A stretch of DNA of 64,000 nt from Alishewanella longhuensis (GTDB lineage: Bacteria; Pseudomonadota; Gammaproteobacteria; Enterobacterales; Alteromonadaceae), in assembly GCF_014653435.1 (NCBI RefSeq), contig NZ_BNAO01000005.1, positions 216,920 to 280,919 of the forward strand, written 5' to 3'. Positions within the stretch are counted from its first letter, which is position 1. Each line of letters starts with the position of its first letter. Shown piece by piece: positions 9,551 to 25,866 of the stretch. A program made the translations under genes and the position numbers. The notes below the pieces were generated by a model that was given only the letters and a program-made list of their open reading frames with translations, was not told the origin of the DNA and ran no database searches.

Positions 9551-9936
9551 ACTACAACACAGCACCGCCCCTAGGTGCCGTTACCACCACAACTAGCGTA
9601 GCGTCAGCAGCTTTACTGAGCGCTGCCACTATTACTGGTGACGAAGTGTGTAACAGGCAACAAGAGAAACTTGGCACATTACAGGATTTGATGCTGGATA
9701 TCGGCGAGGGTAAGATCCGTTATGCGGTTTTGTCTTCCGGCGGTTTTCTGGGCATGGGAGATCGCTTGTTCGCCATTCCCTGGAACGCCCTAACGCTTGA
9801 TCAGGCAAACCAGCGCTTTGTGCTTGATGTCGATGTTGCTGATCTGAAAAACGCACCGGGCTTTGACAAAGACCAGTGGCCAAATATGGCCGATCCTACC
9901 TGGAGTTCCGGTATCGATACTTACTACGCGAAGTAA
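9547..9936 (+). CDS. PRC-barrel domain protein
   Basis: A 129-residue protein. A Thr/Ala/Ser-rich N-terminal segment of about 30 residues precedes one PRC-barrel domain: TGDEVCNRQQEKLGTLQDLMLD, YAVLSSGGFLGMGDRLFAIPW, then DLKNAPGFDKDQWPNM at the C-terminus, which is typical of the stress-related PRC group. Unlike the gene at 5129 it has no clear signal peptide. It is coupled to the lysine-rich gene by an ATGA overlap and ends before a terminator at 10054. The function is unknown; envelope or oxidative stress is inferred from context. Confidence 0.8.
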   Translation: MNYNTAPPLGAVTTTTSVASAALLSAATITGDEVCNRQQEKLGTLQDLMLDIGEGKIRYAVLSSGGFLGMGDRLFAIPWNALTLDQANQRFVLDVDVADLKNAPGFDKDQWPNMADPTWSSGIDTYYAK

Positions 9937-10382
9937 GCATCAAGAAGTAACGAAATCCGACAATTCACCGGAGGTTGCACGGAGTAACCTACCCAGCATT
10001 GATGGTTAGGATAAAACGTACAAGCAAGGCCCCTCCGCAATCGCGAAAAGTGTAACGCTGGTGACAAGCCAGCGTTATCTTTAAGTCTTATTGATACAAA
10101 CAAGACATCTCTGCGACATCTGCATCACGCTGTCCAGGCAGCCACCTAAAAGCCCTTGTTACAGCGTAAAACGCTTGAAATTACGAACGTTCTTTTTGAA
10201 AAAAACCTCGTTTACTTATTACAGCGCAACTAGAAATAAATTGATTAAACACAGTTTATTGACTAATGTTGCTTTTATTCACAATTTAAAAAACGTGCAC
10301 GTAGTGGAACCTTGTATTTGTTCGCAACGAGACCCTTTTTGCGTCATGTTGCCAGGGATTTTATCTTCTAAAGGACTTCGAA
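9937..10382. other. Gene-free stretch with one terminator
   Basis: About 450 bases. A 102-codon frame crosses it but has no ribosome site or recognisable protein character. The first part holds the terminator at 10054. The rest is AT-rich and probably carries the promoter of the next small membrane protein; no other structure was seen. Confidence 0.4.
10054..10082 (+). terminator. Intrinsic terminator after the PRC-barrel gene
   Basis: AACGCTGG (10054-10061) pairs with CCAGCGTT (10069-10076) around a 7-base loop, followed by ATCTTT. Confidence 0.7.
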
Positions 10383-10646
10383 ATGGACTTTTATATTAAT
10401 CACCTTAATTCAAATCAGGTAATGGCTTTTGGTTTGATGTGGAATATCTTGCCGATGCTAGGGGCACTCTTGGTGCATCTTGCGTTTAGTGCGGCAGTAT
10501 TCAACGATGCAAACAAATTACAGCGGGAGCAAGGTTCTCCTGTATTGGTAAACGCCTGGCTGTGGTCTCTGGCCGTCTTAGTTGGCGGCGTCTTTGTCGC
10601 CTTAGCTTATTGGGTTATACACCACTCAACACTGGCCAGGCGTTAA
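10383..10646 (+). CDS. Small membrane protein with two helices
   Basis: An 87-residue protein. Two hydrophobic segments (about residues 14-40 and 58-80) flank a short polar loop, FNDANKLQREQGSPVLV. The second segment ends in YWVIHHSTL. The pattern (helix, AVFxDAxxLxxxG loop, WxLxxLxGGxxVAxxYWxxHHSTL) recurs in proteobacterial small membrane proteins of unknown function. AAAGGA lies 9 bases before the ATG. It stands alone between the PRC-barrel gene and the Nudix-like gene. Confidence 0.6.
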   Translation: MDFYINHLNSNQVMAFGLMWNILPMLGALLVHLAFSAAVFNDANKLQREQGSPVLVNAWLWSLAVLVGGVFVALAYWVIHHSTLARR

Positions 10647-10764
10647 CTGTTAGCTTGCTCGTTATTGAGCGCACTACTTTTTTACTACGTCCGCCCCTTG
10701 CATTACTGGCGTGAGTGGCATTAACAAAACCGCTGTAATACCTAACGGATAAATTGAGGTTTTA

Positions 10765-11964
10765 ATGAAAGCAGTAATAGGCAGCATAAAAAGATTTTGG
10801 GAACGTTATAAAGAAGAAAACCAAAATATTCAGCTAAGCGTGCCTATTATTGGCGGTTTTACTGCAAACATTCCATTAGCAGAAAAAGGAAAGATAAAAC
10901 CGACGAAAGTAGGCACAGATGCGCTGGATCAGAATTCGACCTTTGTCGAGGCTAACACCGCTAGTCTGTTAAAATTTTATACTAAATATGAATCTGAAAA
11001 AGAATATAAATTTTGCCGGGCACCTTATGCCGAAACCATACCGTTGCGAAAAGGCCTAACCGGCTTTCCTTACGGAAAAAATGTTGATGATCTGCAGATT
11101 GTTTTTATCGATGCCAAGTTTAGCCTACCCCACTATCTGTTAAAACATGCCGAGCATGCCGTAGAGATCTTTAAAAAACTGAGGAAAATCCGGTTTGATG
11201 AAAAGACGGGGGAATGGCAAAACGATGATGCCATTCGTATAACCAAACTCGATTTGGCTGAAAACAAAGTTTATATTCAACCGGCTACCTATTTCGATCA
11301 GATTGCTACGAACCTAACGCTCGATTGGGCCTCAGGCTTGCTGGGCGAAGATAGTTTATTAACTATCCGGAATTATGTTGAAAAACATCAGGATGGACAA
11401 CTGCCGCCATTAAGGTCCTCTATTCTTGCCAATACCTTGGGTGTTGCCGTTGTGCTGATCAATCCCGAGACACAGGATATGCTCATTCCTATTCGCGGTA
11501 ATGAACAAGCCATAATGCATGGCGCTGCAGGGAAATTCCATTGTTCTGCTTCGGGAGTATTTGCCTGGAACGAAACAGATAATGATAAACACGCCTTAAC
11601 CTTCGATTTCTTTATTGAAGGCATGGCCAAGGAAATAGAGAGCGAGATTGGTTTAAAACCTGAGCAGTATGAACTTATTCCGCTTGCTTTTACCAGAGAG
11701 CTGGTGCGTGGTGGCAAGCCGCAATTATTTTTTGTGGCTAAAACCAACTTAGATATCAAAACAATTCAGTCTGATATGAAGTTTGCAGAGGAGAGCTGGG
11801 AATTTATCGACCAGGACAGTCTGACAGAGGATAGCCCTTTGTACCAATATATTCAGTCTCCCTCCAACGCACCGCAAGAACTGTTTACTTATGAAGGCTG
11901 GATGGCGATAAAAATTGCAGCAGCATATTTTTACAGTACCGAGCCGCCGTTTAGCACCTGCTAA
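10765..11964 (+). CDS. Uncharacterised protein with a degenerate Nudix-like C-terminal half
   Basis: A 399-residue soluble protein I cannot place in a named family. Residues 1-210 show no motif I recognise, though FIDAKFSLPHYLL and a helix of charged residues (128-142) stand out. Residues 220-350 look like a Nudix fold: the first strand is LGVAVVLINPETQDMLIPIRG, followed by a loop GVFAW and a helix holding EGMAKEIESEIGLKPEQ. Compared with the Nudix box REUxEExGU, the segment KEIESEIGL (289-297) has Lys for Arg and Ser for one metal-binding Glu, so catalysis may be altered or lost. The strand PLAFTRELVRGGKPQLFFVAK follows as in Nudix proteins. The gene is more AT-rich at its 5' end than its neighbours. 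It is monocistronic with a terminator at 11983. Confidence 0.55.
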   Translation: MKAVIGSIKRFWERYKEENQNIQLSVPIIGGFTANIPLAEKGKIKPTKVGTDALDQNSTFVEANTASLLKFYTKYESEKEYKFCRAPYAETIPLRKGLTGFPYGKNVDDLQIVFIDAKFSLPHYLLKHAEHAVEIFKKLRKIRFDEKTGEWQNDDAIRITKLDLAENKVYIQPATYFDQIATNLTLDWASGLLGEDSLLTIRNYVEKHQDGQLPPLRSSILANTLGVAVVLINPETQDMLIPIRGNEQAIMHGAAGKFHCSASGVFAWNETDNDKHALTFDFFIEGMAKEIESEIGLKPEQYELIPLAFTRELVRGGKPQLFFVAKTNLDIKTIQSDMKFAEESWEFIDQDSLTEDSPLYQYIQSPSNAPQELFTYEGWMAIKIAAAYFYSTEPPFSTC

Positions 11965-11982
11965 GCCAGGCTGGCATTGCAC

Positions 11983-12008
11983 AACGCCATTGGCTGGCGT
12001 TTTCCTCT
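11983..12008 (+). terminator. Intrinsic terminator after the Nudix-like gene
   Basis: AACGCCA (11983-11989) pairs with TGGCGTT (11995-12001), then a T-rich stretch TTCCTCTT. Confidence 0.6.
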
Positions 12009-12075
12009 TGCGCATGTCCCGCACAGTATCCTGTCTTAGCTTGGATAAACATGACAGCAGATTTAAACACCAGTC

Positions 12076-12714
12076 TTACACAGGTGCCGGTAATACATAC
12101 CAATACACTGCCAGGAAATGCAGCACGCTGCCACCGAGCACAAATAAGTGCCAGACAAGATGATGCATATACAGGCTTTTCCAAACATAAAAAATTACAC
12201 CAAAAGAATAGCTTAATCCGCCTGCCAGCAGCAATAACAAAGCACCAGGGGCAAGGTGTTCTAGCATTGGCTTAATAGCAATCAGCACTATCCAGCCTAA
12301 ACCTAAATATAAACCAAGCGATAATTTTTTATATTTCATCCCACTCAGGCATTCCAGTAACACGCCCGCTATGGCAATGGCCCATACCAGGCTAAACAAC
12401 GGTATGCCCCAATGACCGCGCAAACTGACCAGCGTAAAGGGCGTATAAGTGCCGGCAATTAAAATAAAGATAGCGGCATGATCGAGCTGCCTTAGCCGGA
12501 ATTTTAACTGCGGATCCTGAAAAAAATGGTACAAGCTGGAACTGCTATACAACAGCACCAGCGAACATCCATAGAGCACAGCGGCTACTCGTTGCCAATT
12601 ATCCGCACCTGCGGTATGGCTTAATAATAAATAACTTCCGAGCAAGGCTAATAAGGCCCCTATACCATGGCTTACGCTATGTAACTGCTCTTCTAAACGG
12701 CTGTAATGACTCAT
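12076..12714 (-). CDS. trhA: Hemolysin III / TrhA family membrane protein (YqfA-like)
   Basis: A 212-residue integral membrane protein with seven predicted helices. SVSHGIGALLAL near the N-terminus, SSSSLYHFF, LDHAAIFILIAGTYTPF and HHLVWHLFVLGGSVLHF carry the conserved His, Asp and Ser residues of the HlyIII/PAQR superfamily, thought to bind a metal. The E. coli member TrhA is linked to unsaturated fatty acid homeostasis; the hemolysin name is historical. It is transcribed alone and diverges from trxB. Confidence 0.85.
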   Translation of the reverse strand: MSHYSRLEEQLHSVSHGIGALLALLGSYLLLSHTAGADNWQRVAAVLYGCSLVLLYSSSSLYHFFQDPQLKFRLRQLDHAAIFILIAGTYTPFTLVSLRGHWGIPLFSLVWAIAIAGVLLECLSGMKYKKLSLGLYLGLGWIVLIAIKPMLEHLAPGALLLLLAGGLSYSFGVIFYVWKSLYMHHLVWHLFVLGGSVLHFLAVYWYVLPAPV

Positions 12715-12948
12715 AATGCCTTAAGGTGATGACAGAACACTGACTCATCTTACCAGCTTTTAGCCTACTACCTAGCTGCATCGGCGTAATTTACCGGTTG
12801 TTCGTCTTTATTTACAGCAAAACGCCCGCATATCCAAGTCACGGGCTTTCGCTTTAGTCGGGCTTTCCGTAGAATCTGCGCAATACCTAAGTTAAGGCGT
12901 CGCAGCGAGCGGAACTGTCGAGCCTCTTACTTATCACTTTTGTTTTAA

Positions 12949-13920
<972 letters not shown>

Positions 13921-13928
13921 CCATTAAA

Positions 13929-14648
13929 ATGCCGATCTATCTGCCAGAGCTGTTACCCGAACAGCTAAGCTTTCCACCGGTCAGTCAGGCTTTGACTGAG
14001 CCGGATGGTTTGCTGGCAATGGGTGGCGATTTATCGCCAGCCCGGCTAAAACTGGCGTATCAGTCTGGTATTTTCCCCTGGTTTTCTGCCGGCGATCCAC
14101 TGCTATGGTGGAGTCCGGCAACCCGGGCGGTATTTCCGCCTGATACCTTAAGTTTAAATCGCACACTACGTAAGCAATGGCAAAAAGGGGCTTATCGGGT
14201 AACGCTAAATCATGACTTTGCTGGCGTGATTCGTCAGTGCGCTGCCCCCAGGCCCAGCCAGGCTGAAACCTGGATCTTACCGCCTATGCAACAAGCCTAC
14301 CTTAGTTTACATCGGCAAGGTTTAGCGCACAGCATCGAGATTTGGCAGCAACAGCAACTAGTTGCCGGGCTTTATGGCGTGCAACTAGGCCAACTGTTTT
14401 GTGGTGAATCCATGTTTAACCGCATTGATAATGGTGCTAAATTTGCGCTGATTGCGTTACAGCAACACTTGCAACACTACGCAGAGGGCTGGATTGATTG
14501 CCAACTGCCTAATCGTTTTTTACTGCAGTTAGGCGCTATTACCCTACCTAGACCTGATTATTTAGCCCTGCTAAAACAATTATCCAATCAAGCCGCACCA
14601 GCGGGGCACTGGCTGCCGCAAGAACTTAACTTGCAACACTCTGCATGA
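13929..14648 (+). CDS. aat: Leucyl/phenylalanyl-tRNA-protein transferase
   Basis: A 239-residue enzyme that moves Leu or Phe from aminoacyl-tRNA to proteins with N-terminal Lys or Arg, making type II N-degrons. Family motifs are EPDGLLAMGGDLSPARL, AYQSGIFPWF, LLWWSPATRAV, GVQLGQLFCGESMFNR and GWIDCQLPN. The gene lies 8 bases after trxB and 10 before bpt. The neighbours bpt, clpS and clpA belong to the same degradation pathway. Confidence 0.95.
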   Translation: MPIYLPELLPEQLSFPPVSQALTEPDGLLAMGGDLSPARLKLAYQSGIFPWFSAGDPLLWWSPATRAVFPPDTLSLNRTLRKQWQKGAYRVTLNHDFAGVIRQCAAPRPSQAETWILPPMQQAYLSLHRQGLAHSIEIWQQQQLVAGLYGVQLGQLFCGESMFNRIDNGAKFALIALQQHLQHYAEGWIDCQLPNRFLLQLGAITLPRPDYLALLKQLSNQAAPAGHWLPQELNLQHSA

Positions 14649-14658
14649 ATACTCTTAG

Positions 14659-15381
14659 ATGAAAAACACGCCGCTCCAATTTGGATTAACTCCACCCAGC
14701 ACTTGCAGTTATTTACCTGAGCAAAAAGAACAACTGGCGGTGTTAATGTCTCCTGAGCCATTAGATCAGCAGCTCTATCAACAACTTATTGCCTACAACT
14801 TTCGGCGTAGTGGTAATCAAATTTATCGACCGCATTGCGCTAGCTGTAACGCATGCCAGTCATTACGCATTCCCGTGGCACAATTTGCAGCATCAGCGGC
14901 ACAGCGCCGTATTCTAAACAAAGCGGCACGCGCGCATTGGCACTATCAACTAACAACTGCCGCTGTCACTGACGATGAGTACCAAAGCCTGTTTGCGCTG
15001 TTTAACCGTTATATTGAATTCAAGCATGCCGATGGCAGTATGTATCCGGCAACAACCGAGCAATTAGATTCGCTAATCCACTCTAGTTGGCAACCTATTC
15101 GCTTGCTTAAACTGTATCAAGCAGCGCAGTTAGTGGCGGTCAGTATCATTGATGAGCTTACAAACAGCTATTCTGCGGTTTACACCTTTTTTGCACCTGA
15201 GGCAGCGCATTTTTCACCGGGAAAATTGGCGGTACTGTATTTATTGGCCGAGGCCAAAGCCTCTGAGCGACAATTTATTTATCTGGGTTATCAGGTCGAT
15301 GGCTGCCGAAAAATGGCCTACAAATCCGAATTTCGGCCGCATCAACGTTTTTTCGATGGATATTGGCATTCATTTGCTTAA
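14659..15381 (+). CDS. bpt: Aspartate/glutamate leucyltransferase Bpt
   Basis: A 240-residue GNAT-fold transferase that adds Leu to proteins with N-terminal Asp or Glu; it is the bacterial counterpart of eukaryotic ATE1. The N-terminal CSYLPEQKEQLAVL, the cysteine cluster RPHCASCNACQSLRIPV near residues 57-71, and the C-terminal YSAVYTFF, YLGYQVDGCRKMAYKSEFRPH are characteristic. It follows aat directly, as in many Alteromonadales. The intergenic region to infA (94 bases) could hold a separate infA promoter. Confidence 0.93.
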   Translation: MKNTPLQFGLTPPSTCSYLPEQKEQLAVLMSPEPLDQQLYQQLIAYNFRRSGNQIYRPHCASCNACQSLRIPVAQFAASAAQRRILNKAARAHWHYQLTTAAVTDDEYQSLFALFNRYIEFKHADGSMYPATTEQLDSLIHSSWQPIRLLKLYQAAQLVAVSIIDELTNSYSAVYTFFAPEAAHFSPGKLAVLYLLAEAKASERQFIYLGYQVDGCRKMAYKSEFRPHQRFFDGYWHSFA

Positions 15382-15475
15382 AAAAGCGCTTGCTGCTTTA
15401 CTTATTGGCGGTATTTCGGCACAATCTGCGCTGTTTTTCCGAAGGCACCCAATTTTATAGAGGCGAGTACGCTGA

Positions 15476-15694
<219 letters not shown>

Positions 15695-15735
15695 GTTTCT
15701 GCCCAGCAGGCCTGCGTTAGCAGGGCTTATCTGGC

Positions 15736-15759
15736 AAACCCGGCTTACGCCGGGTTTTT
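15736..15759 (+). terminator. Intrinsic terminator between infA and clpA
   Basis: AAACCCGGC (15736-15744) pairs with GCCGGGTTT around TTAC, then a T tract. Because the A and T tracts sit on both sides it can serve both infA and the convergent clpA. Confidence 0.85.
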
Positions 15760-15779
15760 GCGTTTAATAAAATCATTTA

Positions 15780-18044
15780 TCAGGCATTGGCCAGCGCTTT
15801 GGCTGATTGATAGTCAAAATGTAAGCTATTTTCCTGCAAACTGACTTTCACTTCACCACCTGAGACTAAGGCACCAAATAATATCTCGTTCGCCAGCGGC
15901 TTTTTCAGATGCTCCTGAATCACCCGGGCCATTGGCCGTGCGCCCATTGCATGATCATAACCTTTCTCTGCCAGCCATTGCCGGGCCTCACCAGTAAGCT
16001 CTAACGACACTTGCTTCTTATCCAGCTGCACCTGTAAATCACAAATAAACTTATCAACAATTTGCAGAATAATGTCCTGATCTAAATGCTTAAACCAGAT
16101 AATGCCATCTAAGCGATTACGAAACTCCGGGCTAAAGGTTTTGTTAATCTCAGCCAACGCATCATGACTATGATCCTGCTGTTTAAAACCAATAGATTTA
16201 CGAATGGTTTCCTGTACCCCAGCATTGGTGGTCATCACCAACACCACATTACGGAAATCAATCTTCCGGCCATTGTTATCCGTTAAAGTACCGTGGTCCA
16301 TAACCTGCAGCAGAATATTGTAGATATCTGAGTGCGCTTTTTCGATTTCATCCAACAGTACAACAGAATACGGGTGTTTTGAAACCGCATCGGTCAGCAT
16401 ACCACCCTGCTCAAACCCCACATAGCCCGGTGGTGCGCCAATTAAGCGGCTTACCGCATGGCGTTCCATATACTCCGACATATCAAAGCGTAGCAGCTCT
16501 ACGCCCATCACTTTTGCCAGTTGTTTGGTGACTTCCGTTTTACCTACACCCGTTGGCCCCGCAAATAAGAAATTACCAATTGGCTTTTCTTCATTCCCTA
16601 AGCCCGAACGTGATAAGCGAATCGCTGCGGTTAACACATCTATCGGCTCATTCTGGCCAAAGACGACCAACTTCAAGTTGCGGTCTAGGTTTGCCAACAC
16701 ATCTTTGTCAGACGCTGATACCGATTTCTCCGGAATACGTGCCATCCGGGCGATCACTTGCTCAATCTCTGGCACATTAATGGTTTTCTTGCGCTTAGAA
16801 GCTGGTAACAAACGCTGTGAGGCGCCCGCTTCGTCAATCACATCGATGGCTTTATCCGGCAAATGCCGTTCGTTAATATACTTGGCCGACAGCTCTGCTG
16901 CAGCGCGTAGTGCTTTTTGTGTGTATTTCACGTTATGGTGCTGCTCATAACGCTCTTTTAAGCCAAATAGAATACGGGTGGTATCCTCTACGCTGGGCTC
17001 TAGTACATCAATTTTTTGGAAACGACGCACCAGAGCAGTATCTTTTTCAAATATCGATTTAAATTCCTGATAGGTGGTTGAACCCATACAACGTAAACGG
17101 CCACTGGATAATAAAGGCTTAATCAGGTTAGAGGCATCCATTACCCCACCCGAGGCAGCACCGGCACCAATCACGGTATGGATTTCATCGATAAAGAGGA
17201 TGGCATTTTTTTCACGCTCTACTTCTTTTAATAACGACTTTAAACGTTTTTCAAAATCGCCACGATACTTAGTTCCCGCCAGCAAAGCGCCCATATCCAG
17301 CGAGTAGATGGTGGCGTCGGCAATGACTTCGGGGACTTGCTGCTGCACAATACGCCAGGCTAAGCCTTCAGCAATAGCAGTTTTACCTACGCCAGCTTCA
17401 CCAACTAGCAAGGGGTTGTTCTTTTTACGACGACATAATACCTGCACCGCCCGCTCAACCTCGGCGTCTCGCCCGATTAAGGGATCAATCTGGCCATTTT
17501 TGGCCAGAACGTTTAAGTTTGCGGTAAAAGTTTCCAGATAACGATGTTCTTCCTGGCCGCCTTCGCCCATATCTTCTTGCGGCTGCTCATCATGCTGTTC
17601 TAACTTTTCGGTTTTTGTGATGCCGTGCGAAATATAATTGACCACATCCAGCCGGGTGATATCAATTTTTTTCAGTAAATAAACGGCTTGTGATTCTTGC
17701 TCTGAGAAAATGGCTACTAACACATTAGCGCCTGTGACTTCAGCCTTACCAGAAGACTGCACATGGAATACCGCGCGTTGTAACACGCGCTGAAAACCGA
17801 GCGTAGGCTGGGTATCGCGCTCTATATCGCCTTCTGGCAATACCGGCGTGGTAGAGTCGATAAAACTGCCCAGTTCCTGACGCAGCTTATCAATATTGGC
17901 GCCACAGGACTTGAGCGCAGCGCCTGCAGCCGGGTTATCTAATAAGGCTAATAGCAAGTGCTCTACGGTCATAAATTCATGCCGACGGTCACGCGCAAAC
18001 CTGAATGCAATATTCAGCGTTAACTCAAGATCTTTATTTAACAT
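15780..18044 (-). CDS. clpA: ATP-dependent Clp protease ATP-binding subunit ClpA
   Basis: A 754-residue AAA+ unfoldase that feeds ClpP. The N-domain (residues 1-145) binds ClpS. AAA-1 has Walker [14 protein letters not shown] near 215 and Walker [10 protein letters not shown] near 283. AAA-2 has [13 protein letters not shown] near 496 and [11 protein letters not shown] near 562. The acidic/polar linker [16 protein letters not shown] at 153-168 is variable in the family. The gene is downstream of clpS with a 64-base gap, as in E. coli. clpP is not in the window. Confidence 0.97.
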   Translation of the reverse strand: MLNKDLELTLNIAFRFARDRRHEFMTVEHLLLALLDNPAAGAALKSCGANIDKLRQELGSFIDSTTPVLPEGDIERDTQPTLGFQRVLQRAVFHVQSSGKAEVTGANVLVAIFSEQESQAVYLLKKIDITRLDVVNYISHGITKTEKLEQHDEQPQEDMGEGGQEEHRYLETFTANLNVLAKNGQIDPLIGRDAEVERAVQVLCRRKKNNPLLVGEAGVGKTAIAEGLAWRIVQQQVPEVIADATIYSLDMGALLAGTKYRGDFEKRLKSLLKEVEREKNAILFIDEIHTVIGAGAASGGVMDASNLIKPLLSSGRLRCMGSTTYQEFKSIFEKDTALVRRFQKIDVLEPSVEDTTRILFGLKERYEQHHNVKYTQKALRAAAELSAKYINERHLPDKAIDVIDEAGASQRLLPASKRKKTINVPEIEQVIARMARIPEKSVSASDKDVLANLDRNLKLVVFGQNEPIDVLTAAIRLSRSGLGNEEKPIGNFLFAGPTGVGKTEVTKQLAKVMGVELLRFDMSEYMERHAVSRLIGAPPGYVGFEQGGMLTDAVSKHPYSVVLLDEIEKAHSDIYNILLQVMDHGTLTDNNGRKIDFRNVVLVMTTNAGVQETIRKSIGFKQQDHSHDALAEINKTFSPEFRNRLDGIIWFKHLDQDIILQIVDKFICDLQVQLDKKQVSLELTGEARQWLAEKGYDHAMGARPMARVIQEHLKKPLANEILFGALVSGGEVKVSLQENSLHFDYQSAKALANA

Positions 18045-18108
18045 ATACCACTCCTAATCCACCTGAGTTAGTTACTACACCGACCCATGTCGGCCATGCT
18101 TTGCTTAT

Positions 18109-18429
18109 TTAAGCGCGCTCCATAGTACATAGCAGCGGATGTTGATGCTCTTTCGCATACTGACTTACCTGCTGTACCTTGGTCTCCGCAATTTCTGCTG
18201 TGTACACACCACAGACGGCACTCCCCTCGTAATGTACCTTTAGCATTACTTCTGTTGCCCGTTCATACTGCATATTAAAAAAACGGGCTAATACATCGAT
18301 GACGAAATCCATCGGGGTGAAATCATCATTGTGCAAAATCACTTTATACATTGGCGGTGGCGCCAATCGCTGCCGCGTTAGTTCTGCAAGATCATCATTA
18401 TGTACGTTTGGATTGTTAAAACCGCTCAT
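18109..18429 (-). CDS. clpS: ClpS adaptor
   Basis: A 106-residue adaptor that binds N-degron substrates (N-terminal Leu, Phe, Trp, Tyr) and hands them to Clp[20 protein letters not shown] holds the conserved Asn-Asp that contact the substrate N-terminus, and [23 protein letters not shown] contains the His that completes the pocket. The C-terminal HPLLCTME is typical. Together with aat and bpt on the other side of clpA, it forms a full recognition set. Confidence 0.96.
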   Translation of the reverse strand: MSGFNNPNVHNDDLAELTRQRLAPPPMYKVILHNDDFTPMDFVIDVLARFFNMQYERATEVMLKVHYEGSAVCGVYTAEIAETKVQQVSQYAKEHQHPLLCTMERA

Positions 18430-18629
18430 ATATCAACTATAGCCATGCATGCGCCATCCAGCAAAGGCGCTTTTATTAAAATTGCGTAAAGAATTCTGCT
18501 TAATTTCAGCAAAAACCTTGACTGTCTGTACAAATTATCTACATTAGATGTTGGGGTATCAAAATACTCCACTACTAGTGCATCACTAGCATACAGAATA
18601 TAGCTAACTTAGAGAAGGAAGTAAGTAGT

Positions 18630-18842
18630 ATGGCTACCGGTAAAGTAAAATGGTTCAATAATGCCAAAGGATTTGGGTTTATCCGGGAAGATGGTCGTGA
18701 TGAAGATATCTTCGCCCATTATTCAACCATCAGCATGGACGGCTACCGCACGCTAAAAGCGGGTCAGGATGTGGTGTTTGATTTGTCAGAAGGCCCTAAG
18801 GGCTTACACGCAGTCAATATTAAACTGCCTGGCGAAGAGTAA
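18630..18842 (+). CDS. cspD: Cold-shock-like protein CspD
   Basis: A 70-residue cold-shock domain protein with RNP1 KGFGFI and RNP2 DIFAHYS. HYSTISMDGYRTLKAGQ identifies the CspD subgroup, which in E. coli blocks replication in stationary phase. The gene diverges from clpS as in E. coli. A GAAGGAAG ribosome site lies before the ATG and a terminator at 18907 follows. Confidence 0.93.
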   Translation: MATGKVKWFNNAKGFGFIREDGRDEDIFAHYSTISMDGYRTLKAGQDVVFDLSEGPKGLHAVNIKLPGEE

Positions 18843-18906
18843 GCAGCCAACATTTTCTCGAAAGCTGATAGTGGCTATTAGGGCATGCCCTACCTTAGCC
18901 TAAAAA

Positions 18907-18940
18907 ATTAAGGCGCTAAACTTAGGTTTAGCGCCTTAAT
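18907..18940. terminator. Bidirectional terminator between cspD and icd
   Basis: A perfect 15-bp inverted repeat (18907-18921 with 18926-18940, core AAGGCGCTAAAC) around TTAG. It separates the convergent cspD and icd genes. Confidence 0.8.
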
Positions 18941-18969
18941 GCTTTCTAGGTTGTAGCTAAATTAACTTA

Positions 18970-21300
<2,331 letters not shown>

Positions 21301-21422
21301 TCAGCATCAACGCGATTAAAACAGGCGCATGCTGCGCCAAGGTTTATTGCAGTTAAACACTGTTAGCGCCAACGCGGGCTGGCATAAAGGCGCCGCTACC
21401 ATAACAAACTTAGAGAATTAGC

Positions 21423-22058
21423 GTGAATAAAACCAAAGCCGCAGCCTGGCCAAAACATAAGGCTTTTTCGAAAAAAAACAATAGGACTAAGGTAGAAAAT
21501 CCATTGTTGGTACTTTTTAACAAACCTTATGATGTATTAAGCCAATTTACCGATAACAGTACCCCGCCACGCGCGACCCTGGCGGATTTTATCCAAATCC
21601 CCAACGTTTATGCGGCGGGTAGGCTAGACCGGGACAGTGAGGGACTACTGCTATTAACTAACTGCGGCCGCACTCAGCAAAAAATCAGCGATCCAAAATT
21701 TAAAGCGCCGAAAACCTATTGGGTGCAAGTAGAAGGTGAGATTACTGACGAGGCACTGGCAGCGCTTGCTAGAGGCATAACATTAAATGACGGCCCCACC
21801 TTACCCGCGACGGCCCTACGCATGGCAGAGCCAGCGGTATGGCAACGTCAACCGCCGGTGCGCTACCGCGCGGCTATTCCAACCAGTTGGCTAAGCTTAA
21901 CCATTAATGAAGGCCGTAACCGCCAGGTAAGGCGTATGACAGCCGCAGCAGGTTTTCCTACGCTACGGCTGATTCGGGCACAAATTGGCCAGTGGCATCT
22001 TGGCGATCTGGCGCCAGGCGAAAGCCGTACTATCGAGTTAACCACTAACGATTTTTAA
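21423..22058 (+). CDS. rluE: 23S rRNA pseudouridine synthase RluE
   Basis: A 211-residue RsuA-type pseudouridine synthase, expected to modify U2457 of 23S rRNA. The catalytic Asp is in AAGRLDRDSEGLLLLTN near residue 70; KTYWVQVEGEI and INEGRNRQVRRM are further family motifs. The start codon is GTG at 21423. The basic N-terminal tail KAAAWPKHKAFSKKN resembles the disordered tails of this family. It heads the conserved rluE-nudJ-mnmA-hflD-purB order. Confidence 0.92.
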   Translation: MNKTKAAAWPKHKAFSKKNNRTKVENPLLVLFNKPYDVLSQFTDNSTPPRATLADFIQIPNVYAAGRLDRDSEGLLLLTNCGRTQQKISDPKFKAPKTYWVQVEGEITDEALAALARGITLNDGPTLPATALRMAEPAVWQRQPPVRYRAAIPTSWLSLTINEGRNRQVRRMTAAAGFPTLRLIRAQIGQWHLGDLAPGESRTIELTTNDF

Positions 22059-22109
22059 TGTGCAGGCTTTTGAAAGCCCTCAAGACATGCATCCTGACAG
22101 GACTTATTA

Positions 22110-22571
22110 ATGAGCAGAAACCGCTTACACCTTACCGTTGCCGCCGTTATTGTCTTTGATAACAAATTTTTATTGGTAGAAGAGCGCGACAAGCTAGGAG
22201 GCCATAGGGTACTTAATCAGCCTGCAGGCCATATGGAAGAAGATGAAGATGTTGTCACTGCTATTTGCCGTGAAGTGACCGAAGAAACCGGCCTGGTGTT
22301 AAAACCCACAGCCTGGCTTGGCTTATCGCAATTAAGAGCCAGTAATCAACATACCTATATCAGAGTTAATTTTTTATTTGAGCCAACAAGCTTACCCGCG
22401 GGCTATCAACCACAAGACAGTGATATTCTGGCGCTGCATTGGCTTACCGAAGCAGAGCTGGCAGCACAGAATATACCGGTACGCAGCCAATTAGTGACCG
22501 ATGCCATAAAAGCATACCGGCAAGATACGCGACTATCGTTAGAGTTAATCCAGCCACTACTTACACTTTAA
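22110..22571 (+). CDS. nudJ: Nudix phosphatase NudJ
   Basis: A 153-residue Nudix hydrolase; the E. coli enzyme releases phosphate from thiamine pyrophosphate derivatives and other nucleoside or prenyl diphosphates. The Nudix box runs from GHMEEDEDVVTAICREVTEE through TGL near residues 41-63, with all metal-binding Glu residues. LNQPAGH immediately before it is typical of NudJ. It lies 51 bases after rluE and in the same order as in E. coli. Confidence 0.92.
   Translation: MSRNRLHLTVAAVIVFDNKFLLVEERDKLGGHRVLNQPAGHMEEDEDVVTAICREVTEETGLVLKPTAWLGLSQLRASNQHTYIRVNFLFEPTSLPAGYQPQDSDILALHWLTEAELAAQNIPVRSQLVTDAIKAYRQDTRLSLELIQPLLTL

Positions 22572-25866
<3,295 letters not shown>

Noticed and set aside
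9992-10050. 17-codon frame after the second PRC-barrel gene
   Set aside because: No ribosome site at a usable distance and no partner.
10091-10399. 102-codon frame in the gap before the small two-helix membrane protein
   Set aside because: Odd composition, no ribosome site, and it runs into the next gene; treated as chance in an AT-rich gap.
12820-12870. GCCCG...CGGGC repeat upstream of trxB as a terminator or attenuator
   Set aside because: Loop is long, the T tract is poor and no short frame or regulator suggests attenuation.
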